Assembly: GCA_022701365.1 (NCBI GenBank)
Contig: JAKUHH010000184.1
Location: 496,001-560,000 of the forward strand
Origin: Mycocentrospora acerina
Lineage: Eukaryota > Ascomycota > Dothideomycetes > Pleosporales
Length of the DNA stretch: 64,000 bases
Reading direction: 5' to 3'
Shown here piece by piece: positions 9,495 through 21,221 of the stretch. Position 1 is the first letter of the stretch, and every line of letters starts with the position of its first letter. Both the position numbers and the translations under genes were made by a program. The notes beneath the pieces are model-generated. The model worked only from the letters and a program-made list of their open reading frames with translations. It did not search any database and was not told the origin of the DNA.

Positions 9495-11823
9495 TTACAT
9501 ACCCCTAAAAACATTATTACTTGCGCTCCTCCTATCCTTTTCCTTTTTCCGGTCATGGCGCTGCCCCGCCTCGGGCGCCTTCTTCTGCTTCCTCTCGGGG
9601 GCGAAAGTGATTTCTCGTTCGCCGACGACGGTAGTGGTCGTGCTGGTTGTGGTGGATGGTCTTTGCTCCCTGAGCTTGGATACGCGCGAGCCAAATGTCT
9701 TGTCGCGAGTGGGTCCGGTTCGCTTGGTGGTGGAGGATGAGATGACCATTTGGGGCCCGCGTGGGTCTCTGTGGCCGGCCTTTTTGTACGAGGACGAGGA
9801 TACGCGGTTCTTGTCTTCTGTTGGCTGCTGTTTGCGGATAGGAGCAGAACGTGCCTGATCGGCATCTGAGTCGTCAGAGTCTTCGTCAGAGGAGCCCTTG
9901 TTGGATTCCAACTCTTCTTGCTCGGCTGCGGTGAGGCCCTTGGGGATCTTGGTGCTGGGGTTAATGGCCTGGAACTCGTGCGAGCGCTCGTCAACCTCAA
10001 AGTCTTCGTCCTGGAATAGCCTGGCGAAACGGGGGTCGCTGAGCAGTCCTTCAGCCGGCTTGCCTTCGTTTGCGACTTCGCCGACAGCGGGCGCCTTGTC
10101 GACGTCGACCATGTCGTCGTCTCCTCCCTTCTTGAGCACTCTCTTGGCCCTTCTGCGCTCCTTTTCTTCCTCGCGCTCGAGCATCTTCTCGGCGAGCTTC
10201 CTGTTGACCTTGACTGCCACCTTTTTGTTGCCGCGAATTCTGCTCTCGCGCTCCTTGTTGATCTTCTCCGCAATGCTCTTTGCCCGTTGTTCTTGCCACA
10301 GGTCGGGGTTGGAGATTAGCCTGGCCTCCTCGTATAGCTTCTGCGCTACAAAGTAACCGTGCATGTATGGCCTGAGCAAGCTTGTTGTCCCAACCAAATG
10401 GTCGAGGTTCAGCTGGCGCAGTTGTACCAGCGTCAGGAACTTGAAGTTGTCGTAGACTTCTCCAGTGGCGCCCTTGCCAAAGGCGTGCGGGTCGTTGGGG
10501 TCCTCTGCCATTTCCTCGACAATGTTGTCCAAGAATGCGCACCACTTGGGCGCAGGTCCCAGCTGCGGGATGAAGAAGGAGTGCTGCTGTTTTCCTTCAT
10601 TGGCTGTCAGCAGCATGCCACTGTCCTTGACCCATTCGACGTGGTTGAGGTCGACTGCCGGCTCGACCGACGTCCATGGAGTGCCGTTGCGGGGATCCCA
10701 GATCTTGATGATGCGCTTGTCGGCGGTCAGGATCTTGGGCTCGGCAGTTTGGCTGCGCGTCGACGTGTTGGAGTCGAGGTAGATGATGTTTTTGATGGGG
10801 AAGCCATATCCTTGGTCCTTTTTCAGCAGAGGTGTGGGCGACCGCAGATCGTAGAGGTGGACGAGTCCATTCGAGTCTCCCACAGCAAGCTCGAGTCCAG
10901 ATCGAGGAAAGGTGAGGGCAGTGATTTCCGAGCGCCCCTCAAAGGCGTTTTGTGGCGACGACAGGATACCGACCCTGTTCCTTGAGCGCGAGTCCCAGAA
11001 CTCGACTGTGCCTAGTGAGGTGCCGAATGCAAGCAGGTTGTGGCTGTCTTCTGCGATTGCGCCCGTGTTGACGGCACCAGCATTGATTCCGCCCTGGAGG
11101 GCACCGCCGCCTGCTGTTGTGAGGTCGTCTCCACCCACGTCAATCTCGTAGCTCCTCATGAAACGGCCAACCTCGAGGTTCAGCCTGTAGGCCTCGCCCA
11201 TGCCTTCTGCATTGACGCCGACGGCGGGGACCAGACACTCGGCGGAGCGCTTGTCGTAGATGAGGTCTCTGCCGTAGCGTGGTATGCGGGTCGAGTAGTG
11301 CAGGCCTCCGCCGGTGTGGAACTCGATGACGCGGTCAGACTGGAGGTGCATGCTCTTGGTGTAGTCCGAGGACAGCAGGCGGAACGTCTCGTTGAGGGTG
11401 CTTGTGTGGCGGGCGAAGGATAGGGACAGGTGGGGGAGGTAGTGGACGTGCATTTGCGGCTGGGTGGTTGTCAGTGGGCAGTTGTCAGTGGGTGGTGGTA
11501 GTGGTGCGCACCTTGTATGTGCCCGTGGAGACGACCCAGTCGCCATCGTCGCTGACGCGCACGCACTGGCTGGCCTCCTCAAAGCCAAAGTCCTGCAGCA
11601 GCTCGACACGGTTGGCAAACTCGGGGTCGTTTTTAAGGCTCCTGCGGGGAGATTAGCTTTCCATTGTCTAAGGCGCATGGCGTGGCATGGCGTGGAGCGT
11701 GCAGGGCGTATGGAATGAATGCAAGGCGCACCTCTTGCGGCGGCGGATGAGCCATTCGGGCAGCGGACGGGCCTCGCTGCCGCTGATGGTGTAGACGGGC
11801 ACGGCCGAGTTTGAGATCTTCAT
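9495..11823 (-). CDS. ENP2: Nucleolar WD-repeat protein Enp2/NOL10, ribosome biogenesis
   Basis: Component of the SSU processome needed for 18S rRNA maturation in yeast. Three exons on minus: 11823-11732, 11641-11512 and 11459-9495, giving 728 aa. The N-terminus (MKISNSAVPVYTISGSEARP, then LPEWLIRRRKR) is the conserved Enp2 start and is recovered only by splicing the first two exons to the long third one. WD-type blades follow (AFGTSLGTVEFWDSRSRNRV; LAVGDSNGLVHLYDLRSPTP). A NUC153 motif lies near residues 545-575 (DPRFARLFQDEDFEVDE). A basic, low-complexity C-terminus ends in FRGM. It is divergent from MED13 and shares its upstream region. Assignment is by conserved motifs. Confidence 0.94.
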
Positions 11824-12659
11824 GGCGGCGGTGGTGGCGGCGACGGGGAGGATGTTGCGGCAGAAGAGCGCATGGCAGAGCGGCGCAGAGCAGAGGCAGA
11901 CAAAAAAGTTCCGTAGGGCTGAACGGGCACGGGCACGGGCCATGCCTCGCGCGCCGCCGTCCAGTCGTGTCCCGTGCCGTCTTGTCTAGGTAGACCTGTC
12001 TTGTCCAGGTAGTCACGTGCCGTCCGGTCACGTGCCGTCCGGTCACATGCTGCCCAGTCGTGTCCGGCCTGTCTTGGTGTCCAGCCTGTCTTGGTGTCCA
12101 GCCGTGTCTGGTCTGCTCCCCGGCCAGGCCAGTCACGTGCCGTCCCGCCCAGGCTGTCCCAGGCGAGCGACATCCGAGCTCCAGCTGCAGCGCCAGCCCT
12201 AGCACGCACCCGCTCCAGCGCCAGCCGGCACCAGCACGGCACCAGCACCACCCGTTGCGTCGACGGCCCCCCCCGCGACGTCGCGTCTCTGTGCATCTGC
12301 CCATACTCTCACCCATCCGCGTGCGCTGCCCATTCTCTTACCCATTCACGTGCACTGCCCATACACACACGTGCACTGCCTACACCCATTCACGTGCACC
12401 GCCCATACACGTACACACACCTACACCCGCCCAGCCCAGCCCCAGCGGCAGCCCACGACGGCCACGACGGCAGCCACGACGACGCGCGCACGCCTACATG
12501 CATCGAGAGCCCCAAGCAGCCGCCGACCCCCGTCCACTGTCGCCCTGGTCGCGTCCCACCCCGGCGCCGGCGAGTTGATGATTTACAGCGCCATCTTGGG
12601 AGTGAACATACGACGCGAATACCACTTGAGCGTTCCGTGAGAGGGCTGCCGTCTCTCTA
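11824..12659. promoter_or_regulatory. Shared divergent promoter of ENP2 and MED13, CACGTG-rich
   Basis: Region of 836 bases between two divergent start codons. Six perfect CACGTG hexamers lie at 12014, 12029, 12134, 12347, 12368 and 12391. They are set in two imperfect minisatellite-like arrays, one with repeated CACGTGCCGTCCGGT and CCTGTCTTGGTGTCCAG units and one with CACGTGCACTGCC units. CACGTG is the E-box core bound by bHLH factors; use as a regulatory site here is inferred. The open frames that cross it are repeat-driven. Confidence 0.7.
11960..12420. repeat. Imperfect minisatellite-like repeats carrying CACGTG
   Basis: Two neighbouring blocks. In about 11960-12140 the units CACGTGCCGTCCGGT and CCTGTCTTGGTGTCCAG each recur. 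In about 12300-12420 units of the form CCATTCACGTGCACTGCC recur. Copies are diverged, and limits are approximate by eye. Confidence 0.7.
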
Positions 12660-15600
12660 ATGGAATTTCTCAGGACCTGCTCCACCAATGCGCATGCCAT
12701 AGTACGCCTGCCCCTCCCTCCCGGCGTCCTGCCTCTCCCTCCTTTGCGCCCTGCCTGCTCCGCGCGCTGCAGCTAACCGCGCCCAGGGAGACTTTGAAGC
12801 CGTCGCATACCAGGCCTTCTCCGTCACGCGCGCCAACCACAACACTGCCACCAACATCACTACTACCACCACCACTAATAATACCACCACCCTCCCCTCG
12901 GCGCGACTGCGCGACTCCACCCCCTCCGACGACCTCCGCGCCGTCGAGGCCCACCTGCGCCAAGCTCAGCACCTCGTCGTCCAAGATGCCTCCCGCCCAT
13001 GGCTGTGGCTGTTCTGCGCCGCCGCCCTCGACACCCACTCCCAGAGCCCCCTCGATCTGCCGGATGTCGACGCCTATCGCCTACATCGTGCGCTTCCCCT
13101 GCTGCCAGCCCCCCTACCAATCCACTGCTGACACATGATAGGCGAACACGCGGGGTCCATGAAAGCCTCCGATCTAGCTCGCTCGCCTATACGCCCTGGA
13201 TCCCAGAGCGCATCCTCCGCCTCGACCGCCTCTCTCGCCAATTCAGCCACGCTCAAAGGCGCCAAGAGTGGAGGTGTGCGAAATGCCCCGGCCAGCAATC
13301 AAGCCCACGCCGCCGACCAGCAACAGCCTCCCGACTGCTTCGCCATCTACGAGCTGTTCACGTCCTCCGTCACTGCCCTTGTCTCGTTCAATCTGGTACG
13401 AGACTGCAATGTCGTTGCCCTCAACTATCGCACATTTGTCGCAAAGCCTGCAGCTCTGTCCGATCCCTCGCTTGCTGACATGGATAGTCTTGCACACGTG
13501 CATTGGCTCATTGGCGTAAACGTCTACTGGGCCAGCTCAGGCACGCTGGTCATCTCAACTCTCACCGAAGAAAACCACCAGATTCGCAGTCTGGACGAAA
13601 CTCCTTCTGAAGCCGACTGTACACGACTTGTTGGCAAGTGCATTCGCGTTGCGCCAAATGGATTGCTTGCCCACGTCCTGAGTTTTGAGGATCCTCTAGA
13701 TGCCGTCACTGAAGACGCTGGCCAGCGGCCCAAACGGAAGCGTGCTAGGCTGGGTGCCATGGAGCAAACTATTGACAAGTGGAAATCACAGGTCAAGCGT
13801 TGGTTGGCCTGGAGAGGCTATGCTCTTCCTGGCCTCCATAAGAAATGCGCCTGGGTTAGGATACGCGTCAATCACGCCGCTCAATCTGCCCCACAGAGTC
13901 TGCCTCAATCACACCCCGATCGGGAGATGCTGTGGCCGCGAGCGCTCTGCTACTACTATGATACTGAGCTATGCAGAGCTTCAACGGTAGACTCGCACCC
14001 ATCTTCAGTGCTAGAGCCATCACATCATGCACTGCAGTGGTTCGAGACGACTGACTCAGTCGGTTTCAGGGATCCTATAGACGTCGCGCAGGAATGGTTT
14101 CTTGGCAGACCCGAGCGCGATAAGATTCTGGAGGCTCGGAAAAAGGCCAAAAGAGCAGAAGAAGACACGGTCCATCGCAAGGAAGAAAGTACGGCCTTGT
14201 ACCCATCGTCTCCGTTAAACACTCGTTCTGGCGCCTATGGGGACCTCCAGGCTGTCAGTGGAGTCTATCCAACGCCTCCTGACGGAATCATTCCCGGTAC
14301 TGTACCTGCCACTCACGATACACCCAGCGTCTCTGGCGCGACTTCCAATGTGATACTAGTACCTGGTGGAACCAACCCTGTCATCAGTCTCCTGGCCCCG
14401 CAGGATGACGTTCACATGGACGGGTCCCAGCACCCTCTTTCGTCTCCCATCGTCACTACCGCGCCCGACAATCTTAACACGTCTGGCGGCGATGACGATT
14501 TGTTTGGGGATCTGAACGAGGATGGATATGGCCCACCCGGCGTGAATGATGAGGATTTTGACTTTTTTGACGAGCCTGACGGCGAGGATGTCGACATGCT
14601 AGACGCCCCGATGCTACAGGACACCAAAGCCGTGACAGACGACTCATCTGGACAATATCCATCAGCACACGCGGCTCTGGATGCTCTAGCCAAAGAGGAA
14701 TCATCCGATTTACTAGCAGCGCTAGAGAACGCCCTTGTCGAGGCCCCTCAATCTGAATATGGACGAGTGCACGACGCTAAATCTGAGCTTGCTCTTGTTG
14801 TTCCGTCTTCTCCAAAGAAGAGGCTGGATGCAACCCTTCTTCCGCGAGCGCAATCACAAGAACAAGATTACCACAAAGTTCCTTTCTTTAGAGAGCCTAC
14901 ACCTCCGCTGAGTCCCAGTGCAATTGCCAAGACACTGCTTCCCTCACCACCAGGCAAATCTCAAGTACGGTCCACTCAAAAGCAAGCCATGAACCGCCAT
15001 CGTGATGGTGCCTTTGATCCTCTCAATTTCAGCCGCAAGATGAGCTTGTCTGATGCAAAGTATCAAGACGGCCGTTTTACCGCGCACCTGGAAACGGATT
15101 TGGATGAAAACCTGCAGGCTGACAGACGCGCTTCCAGGACGAAAAGCCTGCGAGATCTTCCCATGCTAACAAAGCTTCGGTATGCCTTTGGTGTCGCATC
15201 GAGAGACAGGTTGCCTGAAGCGACAACTGTGGCGCCCACAGCTCTCGACGATTCAGACTCATCCAGTGAAACCTCAGAGGCGTCAGAAGAAGAAGACGAC
15301 GAAGAAGAAGAAGAAGACGTCGAGGAAGAGAAATCAACAGAACCTGCATCGATTCTGACCACTCTTGTTATGCCAAACAAGAGAAAATTTCCTACCGATG
15401 GGAATGCTACGCCGTTATCCGTAGTTTCGTTTGCAGAGTCGCTTGGAAGCGACTTTCCATACTATCACAGCTTGCAGCTTGATGAGACATCTCTTTCTTC
15501 TCTTGAACCAAGTATTTGGGATTGGCCGTTACTTAATTTGCCCTGTCCAACAGAGAGACCGTCGATTGGCGCACGCTACACCATGCCATTATTTGCTCCC

Positions 15601-17766
15601 GTAGTTTCACAGTGGCCAGATACGCCTACCTCCCAGCCAGATGTTAACATGGACCTGGCCGATGAGAAACCTGTGAGCGGAAAGGACAGCATCGCAATCA
15701 CTCAGATTATGACTGATCAGATCGTGTCCGCGACGCTAGACATTCTTGAGGAAGACTCGATTCTAGAACCATTGTGCAACACGCGATCATCATCCGAGTC
15801 GCGCTGGCACGATTCCATCAGCAAGATTTTCCCCAAAGCCGTTGAATGTTCTGTTCTCGCCCTTGCAGCCATTCATGAAATACTCCCAGGCCTATCGGCT
15901 CAAGCAAAAGGCCAAAATCGACCTTTGCCGCGAAATGCAAACGCAAACGCAAATGAAGGAGCGACCATATCCGGGAACCAAATGTATCAGATCCACCCGC
16001 CATTTCTCCGAGTTCGACGTGCAGAAGCGCACTGGGAACTACTCCCCCCAGCCATCGCGTTCTGGGAATCTCTTGGCTTGGCTCCTGTGAATGAGTCAAA
16101 GAATATTGTCGCCTTTTGCATTTACCCCCACAGCGACTCGCTAAGACCTTGTTTGGAGAATTTCCTGTTGAACGTGCAGCTTGCGTATGACAGCTGTAAG
16201 CTTGGAAGCCATTCACGCGTAGTGACGACAGCCGAGTACGACGGTGGTCTGGTTCCTTGCAGAGTCCCTGCATCTGCCACATCGAGAGATGCGTTCAAAG
16301 CATTGAGAGAGACTTGTATTCAGCTTGGCAAGCTTCTCGCCATGAACTATGCGCATATACAAGCGCAGCAAGACTCCAAGATTGACGCCTTTGTTATTTA
16401 CATGATAGATCCTTTTGGCAGCCATTCAGCGCTTTGGGACCTGTGTTCGGCTTTTTGGACTCTCTTCCAGACATATGGTCAGGGCCCACTCACTCGTCCA
16501 GGCCAAGCCCAAAAGCCCGATCTTGTGCTTCAGGTGGTGCCGATGAAGTACGTGGCTTCTTTCGATGCTCCCGTTATCCTGGACGCTAGCTCATATGTCA
16601 ATCTTGCGAGAGAAATTTACGATCGATGTCCGCCCAGTGTCCCCAACGCCGACAAGACACCTCTCAACATCTACAAGGCGCCAGCATTCCAGCTGGAAGA
16701 GACCATACCTCGCCAAGTCCCATTCAAGTTGATTTCTGAGCCACCTCACGACCTACTCCGCGAAAACTCGTACATGCACGTCGGTTACGCAATAAGTCTC
16801 GACGGCACCTGGATCACTGCAGCCTGGACTGACAACTGCGGCAAATCCCAGGCTGTCGTCACATACCATCTCGGCACACGTGTGTTTGCCGAAGTGGCCA
16901 AAGAGATATGGCAAAGCACTCTTGAGATTCTTCAATCTCGGCGGGTGAACTGGCGGGTCTGCATCGCCAAATCTGGAGTCATGGAAAGAGAAGAACTAGA
17001 AACCTGGGTCTTTCTCGTCTCCTGTCCCACCCCCGTTAGCCTCTTCCTAACCCTTCTAACTATCGACACGTCGCCCTCTATAAAGTTGACTCCTACTCCC
17101 ACCCCCAATGCCGCCACCCCAGGCCAACCCTCAGTAAACACCCCCGTTTCCACACCCCAACCGGGCATCTCGCCCGACCCCTCACAAGGCTTCACTCCCG
17201 TCGCCACCCCCTCCGCGGATACCGCCACTGACCCCTCCGCGGACCCCGAAGCCCGCCTCATCGACACTACTGACGAAACCTGGGGCATTATCCTCGCCCA
17301 CCGCCTACACAACTCCAACTCCACCACGCAATTCAGCCCCGCCCTCATCTCCGGCCTCCTAGTCAAGCGCGGCGAATCCCCTTCGTCTACATGCACACCT
17401 CCCCCTTCCCCCCTTGTCGTCGGCGTAAACATCCTCTGGATCGGCTCCGTCAACCCATCCCGCAACGCAATCGCCCTCGCAAACGCAAACGCTAATCCAA
17501 ACTCCCCCGCTGCCGCAACAGCCGGCGACACACCACCCCCCGAGCGAATCAGCAACTTCCTCATGTGGACGCCCACGGTGCAGACGCGCACTACGGCCGA
17601 AAGTCTCCTGAAGGAAGTGTTGGGTCAGTTTAGGGGATTGGGCTTGCTGGCTAGGCTACGCGGGATGAGGGGCACGAAGCATGGGACTGTGCCGTGGCAT
17701 GTTGCTGCGGCGAGGAGGGGGGTTGTTGGATTAGGGAGAGTTGGTGGTGGTGGTGGTGGCGGCTGA
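12660..17766 (+). CDS. MED13: Mediator complex subunit 13 (CDK8 module)
   Basis: Links the CDK8 kinase module to core Mediator in the nucleus. Three exons: 12660-12701, 12787-13087 and 13142-17766, giving 1655 aa. Exon 1 codes only 14 residues (MEFLRTCSTNAHAI) and joins GDFEAVAYQAFSVTR in exon 2, matching the Med13 N-terminal domain. Intron 2 is 54 nt with donor GTGCGC and branch TGCTGAC. The middle is a long disordered region with an acidic tract around 15280-15345 and Ser/Pro clusters (REPTPPLSPSAIAKTLLPSP). The C-terminal PIWI-like Med13 domain is recognisable from GTWITAAWTDNCGKSQAVVTYHLG-type sequence (about 16804-16880). A Gly run closes the protein. The ATG at 12660 is chosen because it starts the conserved MEFLRTC motif. 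Confidence 0.93.
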
Positions 17767-18016
17767 TGTTGATATTTTACTTCTTGTTTTGGTTATTTAA
17801 TGATATGTTGCATGGCGATGGTGTTTTTTTTGGGTCAAAGGGACTTAATTTTATTTTCATCTTGTAGCGTTTTTCCTTCATTCCTTATTTTTCCTTTTTT
17901 CTTCTAGGGTTTAGTTGTGTGTGTGTTGTTGTTGTTGTTGTTATTGTTATTGTACAAGTAGAAGGGAATCAATTCATGAATTTAAGTAATTAATTCAATA
18001 ACTCAATTTTTTCGGC

Positions 18017-18095
<79 letters not shown>

Positions 18096-18962
18096 CAAAA
18101 AAAATTCGTTCTGAATTAAACGTAAAAATCTACTTGCTTGTCATTAGTCTGTGTATACATTTATATATATATATTTATATATATTCACTTTAGTACAAGT
18201 CTAATTGCCTTTGCTGGTGTTGTTGGTGTAGAGGAATTTTTTTTAGCAAAGTTAGAGATGGAAGATGGATGGAAGGAAGGAAGAGAGAAGGAAAGAAAGA
18301 AAGGAAGAAAGAAAGAAAGAAAGAAAGAAAAAAAGGGGGAGGGAAGGGGGAAGTGTATGGATTGTTGGGTTGTTTACGTTTCGTTTGGTTTGGTTCTTTG
18401 GAGGAGATTGGGAAGAGAGGGTGGCTTGGTGGATGAATACATATGTATGTGTGTGTGTGTAGAAATACTACTGTAGTAGTGGTAGTAAGTTGTTAATCAT
18501 TCTGCAGTAAGAAGAGTGAATATATAAACACACATATGTAAACATATGTGTTTGATTTAGATCCAAAAAAGATAATCTTTTTAAGCTTAGTTTTTTTCTC
18601 AATTCGACTCTTGATTTGGGGGGGATTATGACGTGTTTATAAATACCAATTGCAGCTGATTCTATGTCATGGCAATTTTAGCTCAGGAAGGGAAAGTTCT
18701 TTTCACTACACAGGTGGCTGTGACAAGAGGCTTTTGGTCTTTTAATCTTGTACCTTAAACTTTCGTCTTTTTCTCTCTTCCAATTCTGTGAGAGAATCAC
18801 AGGAGGAGGAATTTGTTGATTTGTGACAAGTGTACGAATCGGAGACTGACTATGTAGGCGCTGGGTGCTCACGTGCTCATACAAATGGATGGACTATCAA
18901 TATTGGCTGACTAGCTGACATCTTAATAACTCTACTCCATTTGATGGGTCTTTCTGTGTTCC
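17767..18962. other. Low-complexity intergenic region
   Basis: About 1.2 kb 3' of MED13 and 3' of the CorA-like gene. Contains GTT runs (about 17927-17950), an AGT microsatellite and a GAAA/GGAA purine tract (about 18266-18350). No gene seen. Confidence 0.6.
18018..18095. repeat. (AGT)n microsatellite
   Basis: About 26 perfect copies of AGT without interruption, in the convergent intergenic region after MED13. Confidence 0.97.
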
Positions 18963-20671
18963 TCAAGACTTCTTTTTACCGGCTTCCTCGTCGTGTGGTG
19001 GTGCCTTTACTCCTCTCAATCTCTTCATCAGGGCGTTTTCCCGCCACAAGCATGACGCTCGCTTTTTGAGCAACCGAAGCGCGGTGAATCCTCTCCATAC
19101 TCCGAGAACGAGCACGGTGAGTATCGCTGTGAAAACAAAGTAGAGCCATACCCAGCTTGAGACGTGGCTTCCTGTGTTTTCGGGGTCGAAATTCCAGACT
19201 GTAGCAGTGTGTAATTAGCAGGGGTTGTTAAAATCCGATAAAAAAAAGGATTATGAGAAAGCGCTTAAAGTCCTTTGGTACATCGAGTGGTTGTCTGAGA
19301 GAGATTCTTACTACTTGTTTGTCAGTTACAGTGATGGACGTCATGGTACAGGGACATATACCAGGTTGTGCTGAATAATGTGGCCACAAATGTACCGGGC
19401 AAGAAGATGAGTGTGACGGCAGAGATGATGCGCATATCGGCTCCATATCGATGGTTCAGCTGATTATCGCTCTGTTGGAGGACGGCATAGACCTGGCGTC
19501 GATTAGTGATGTACGTTTTATACAATAGTTTCATAAGATTAACCCACCATCTGCATCACCGCTTGAATCGACTCCTTTAGCTCTTCGTTGCTTCCTCTCA
19601 GAGTATTACGTGTACACTGCATCAATTGCAATCGATTGCGCATCTCGTTTACTACATCCGCCGGACCAAGATTGGCGTATTTCTCAATCAGCTTTTCAAC
19701 GGAAATTATCATGCCATGTACATCGTTCAGTCTTGCTGTGCTGTATGCTGTGAGTTGAGTTATTGCCGTCAGATTTCGTGGTAGACCTGTAATGTCGGGA
19801 ATCTCATCTACTTCTTCATAACGTGTAAAGTCCTCAGTACAACCCAAAGCGCCTCGAATAGGATTGAATCGACGCCAACAGCGGTCGACAAGGTTTTCTG
19901 ATATATCGAGACATTGGTGAGTTATAAGAAATGGAAGAAGCTGAGGCTGGAAGGCATAATGTTGTAGGGCCAGTAATCCCTGGATAATGTCCTCCAATTC
20001 ATCACTGATACTCCCAATGAAGACTGAGTTCACACAGCGTGTGGCCGAATTATAAGAGACCACGAGTTGAGTGTATTTGTACATTAGAAAGGTAAACCGA
20101 AAAACTACAGGTAAATCAGGGCCTGTACGTTTCAAATGAGCGATTCGCTGGGCGCAAAACCGGAAGATGTGGTTGTTCTCAGATCCCGTAAACTCACCAT
20201 CCCAAGTGGTATCATCAGGCATAGGATGAAGTTTCATGATGCTACCCATGGTATTGAGACTCGAGAAGAAGACATCAGGCATTTTCCAATCATTTAGAAT
20301 CGTACGAAACGATTCACTCGAGTATGGTATGTTCCATGGTTCATTGCCGCGTGTACACACTGTGAATATGCTGTGGCATTGTGAGCACGTACGTTTCAAG
20401 CAATGGAATGGCAAATACAAGCGTGATCTCCAGAGAGTGTCTGGCGTTGTTGGGTCGCTACTACATAGAGATTGAATATCTTTGTCGCTGATGACCTCTT
20501 GGATCACCTTAACTCCAGACTATGAGATTGATTAGCGATATAGAGTATCGCCGCGGTGTTTTGTGATACTTTTGTTCCTAATATTTCTATATACTTATGT
20601 GTGTAAGTGATCTCCAGTTCTTTACCGTAGGACCATTGATTCAAAAAGTCGAAATTACTCGTTGATGTCAT
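18963..20671 (-). CDS. CorA-like membrane protein (fungal Mg2+ transporter-like family)
   Basis: Belongs to the large filamentous-fungal group of CorA-like proteins with two C-terminal membrane helices. Exons on minus: 20671-20570, 20519-19548, 19492-19330 and 19198-18963, about 490 aa. The first intron (50 nt, branch GCTAATC) and second (55 nt) keep phase. TM1 is AVTLIFLPGTFVATLFST, typical of the group in place of the classic GMN loop. TM2 is VSSWVWLYFVFTAILTVLVL. The tail is Lys/Arg-rich (KAPPHDEEAGKKKS). The last intron is uncertain: the best-looking donor after TM1 (TG then GTATAT) does not give the right phase, so I used GTAACT; a two-intron alternative exists. Transport of a given ion is not shown by sequence. 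Confidence 0.8.
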
Positions 20672-21221
20672 GGTGGTGGCGTTGAGATGTTAATGGACAG
20701 GAAAAGAGTGCCTAGACCTAGAGTAATGCTCAATTAAACTACCTCGACAAGGCGAAGAACAACAACAGTCAAAGTCTAAGGCTGAATCCAGGATCTGAAT
20801 AATCGGGAAAACTTGATGTATTTAGAGCTGAGATTTTCGTCGTTCAGCAGGGGAGCACCGAGGCTGAGGCGCTTAAATGCGTTGTGGAACAACGCATTGG
20901 GAAGGCGCACACACAGACTAGGGTCAACTGATGTGTTGTCGTTCCATTTTCAAGGCATTTACTTCTTGCCTAATGCATAAATATCAAAACGGAAATGTTA
21001 AGAAATAGGTAAGGAATTCAGCAAATTGAGACTTCCCACATTGAAGCTCAGCTCGAGATTCACGCTTCCCTTTCCATTCTTTTTGCTAAACACACTCTAC
21101 TTTCAGTCAAATTCTCATCTCCTCTTCTACTCGACTACTTGTTTTGGGATCAGGATTCCCTCAAAATTTCTCACGGGTCAAATTCGCTCCTTTCCCAGCC
21201 CTGGTTACTTTCTGCTCTTAC
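20672..21221. other. Upstream region of CorA-like gene
   Basis: 550 bases with no convincing gene. Holds the promoter of the CorA-like gene and, at 20876-20898, a perfect inverted repeat. Confidence 0.6.
20876..20898. repeat. Perfect 10-bp inverted repeat, 3-nt spacer
   Basis: AATGCGTTGT, spacer GGA, ACAACGCATT. It lies about 200 bases upstream of the CorA-like start codon on minus. It could be a dimeric regulator site or a hairpin; no direct evidence for either. Confidence 0.75.

Noticed and set aside
12091..12660. Overlapping open frames in the ENP2-MED13 spacer
   Set aside because: Translations are repeats of the CACGTG minisatellite and contain no constrained sequence.
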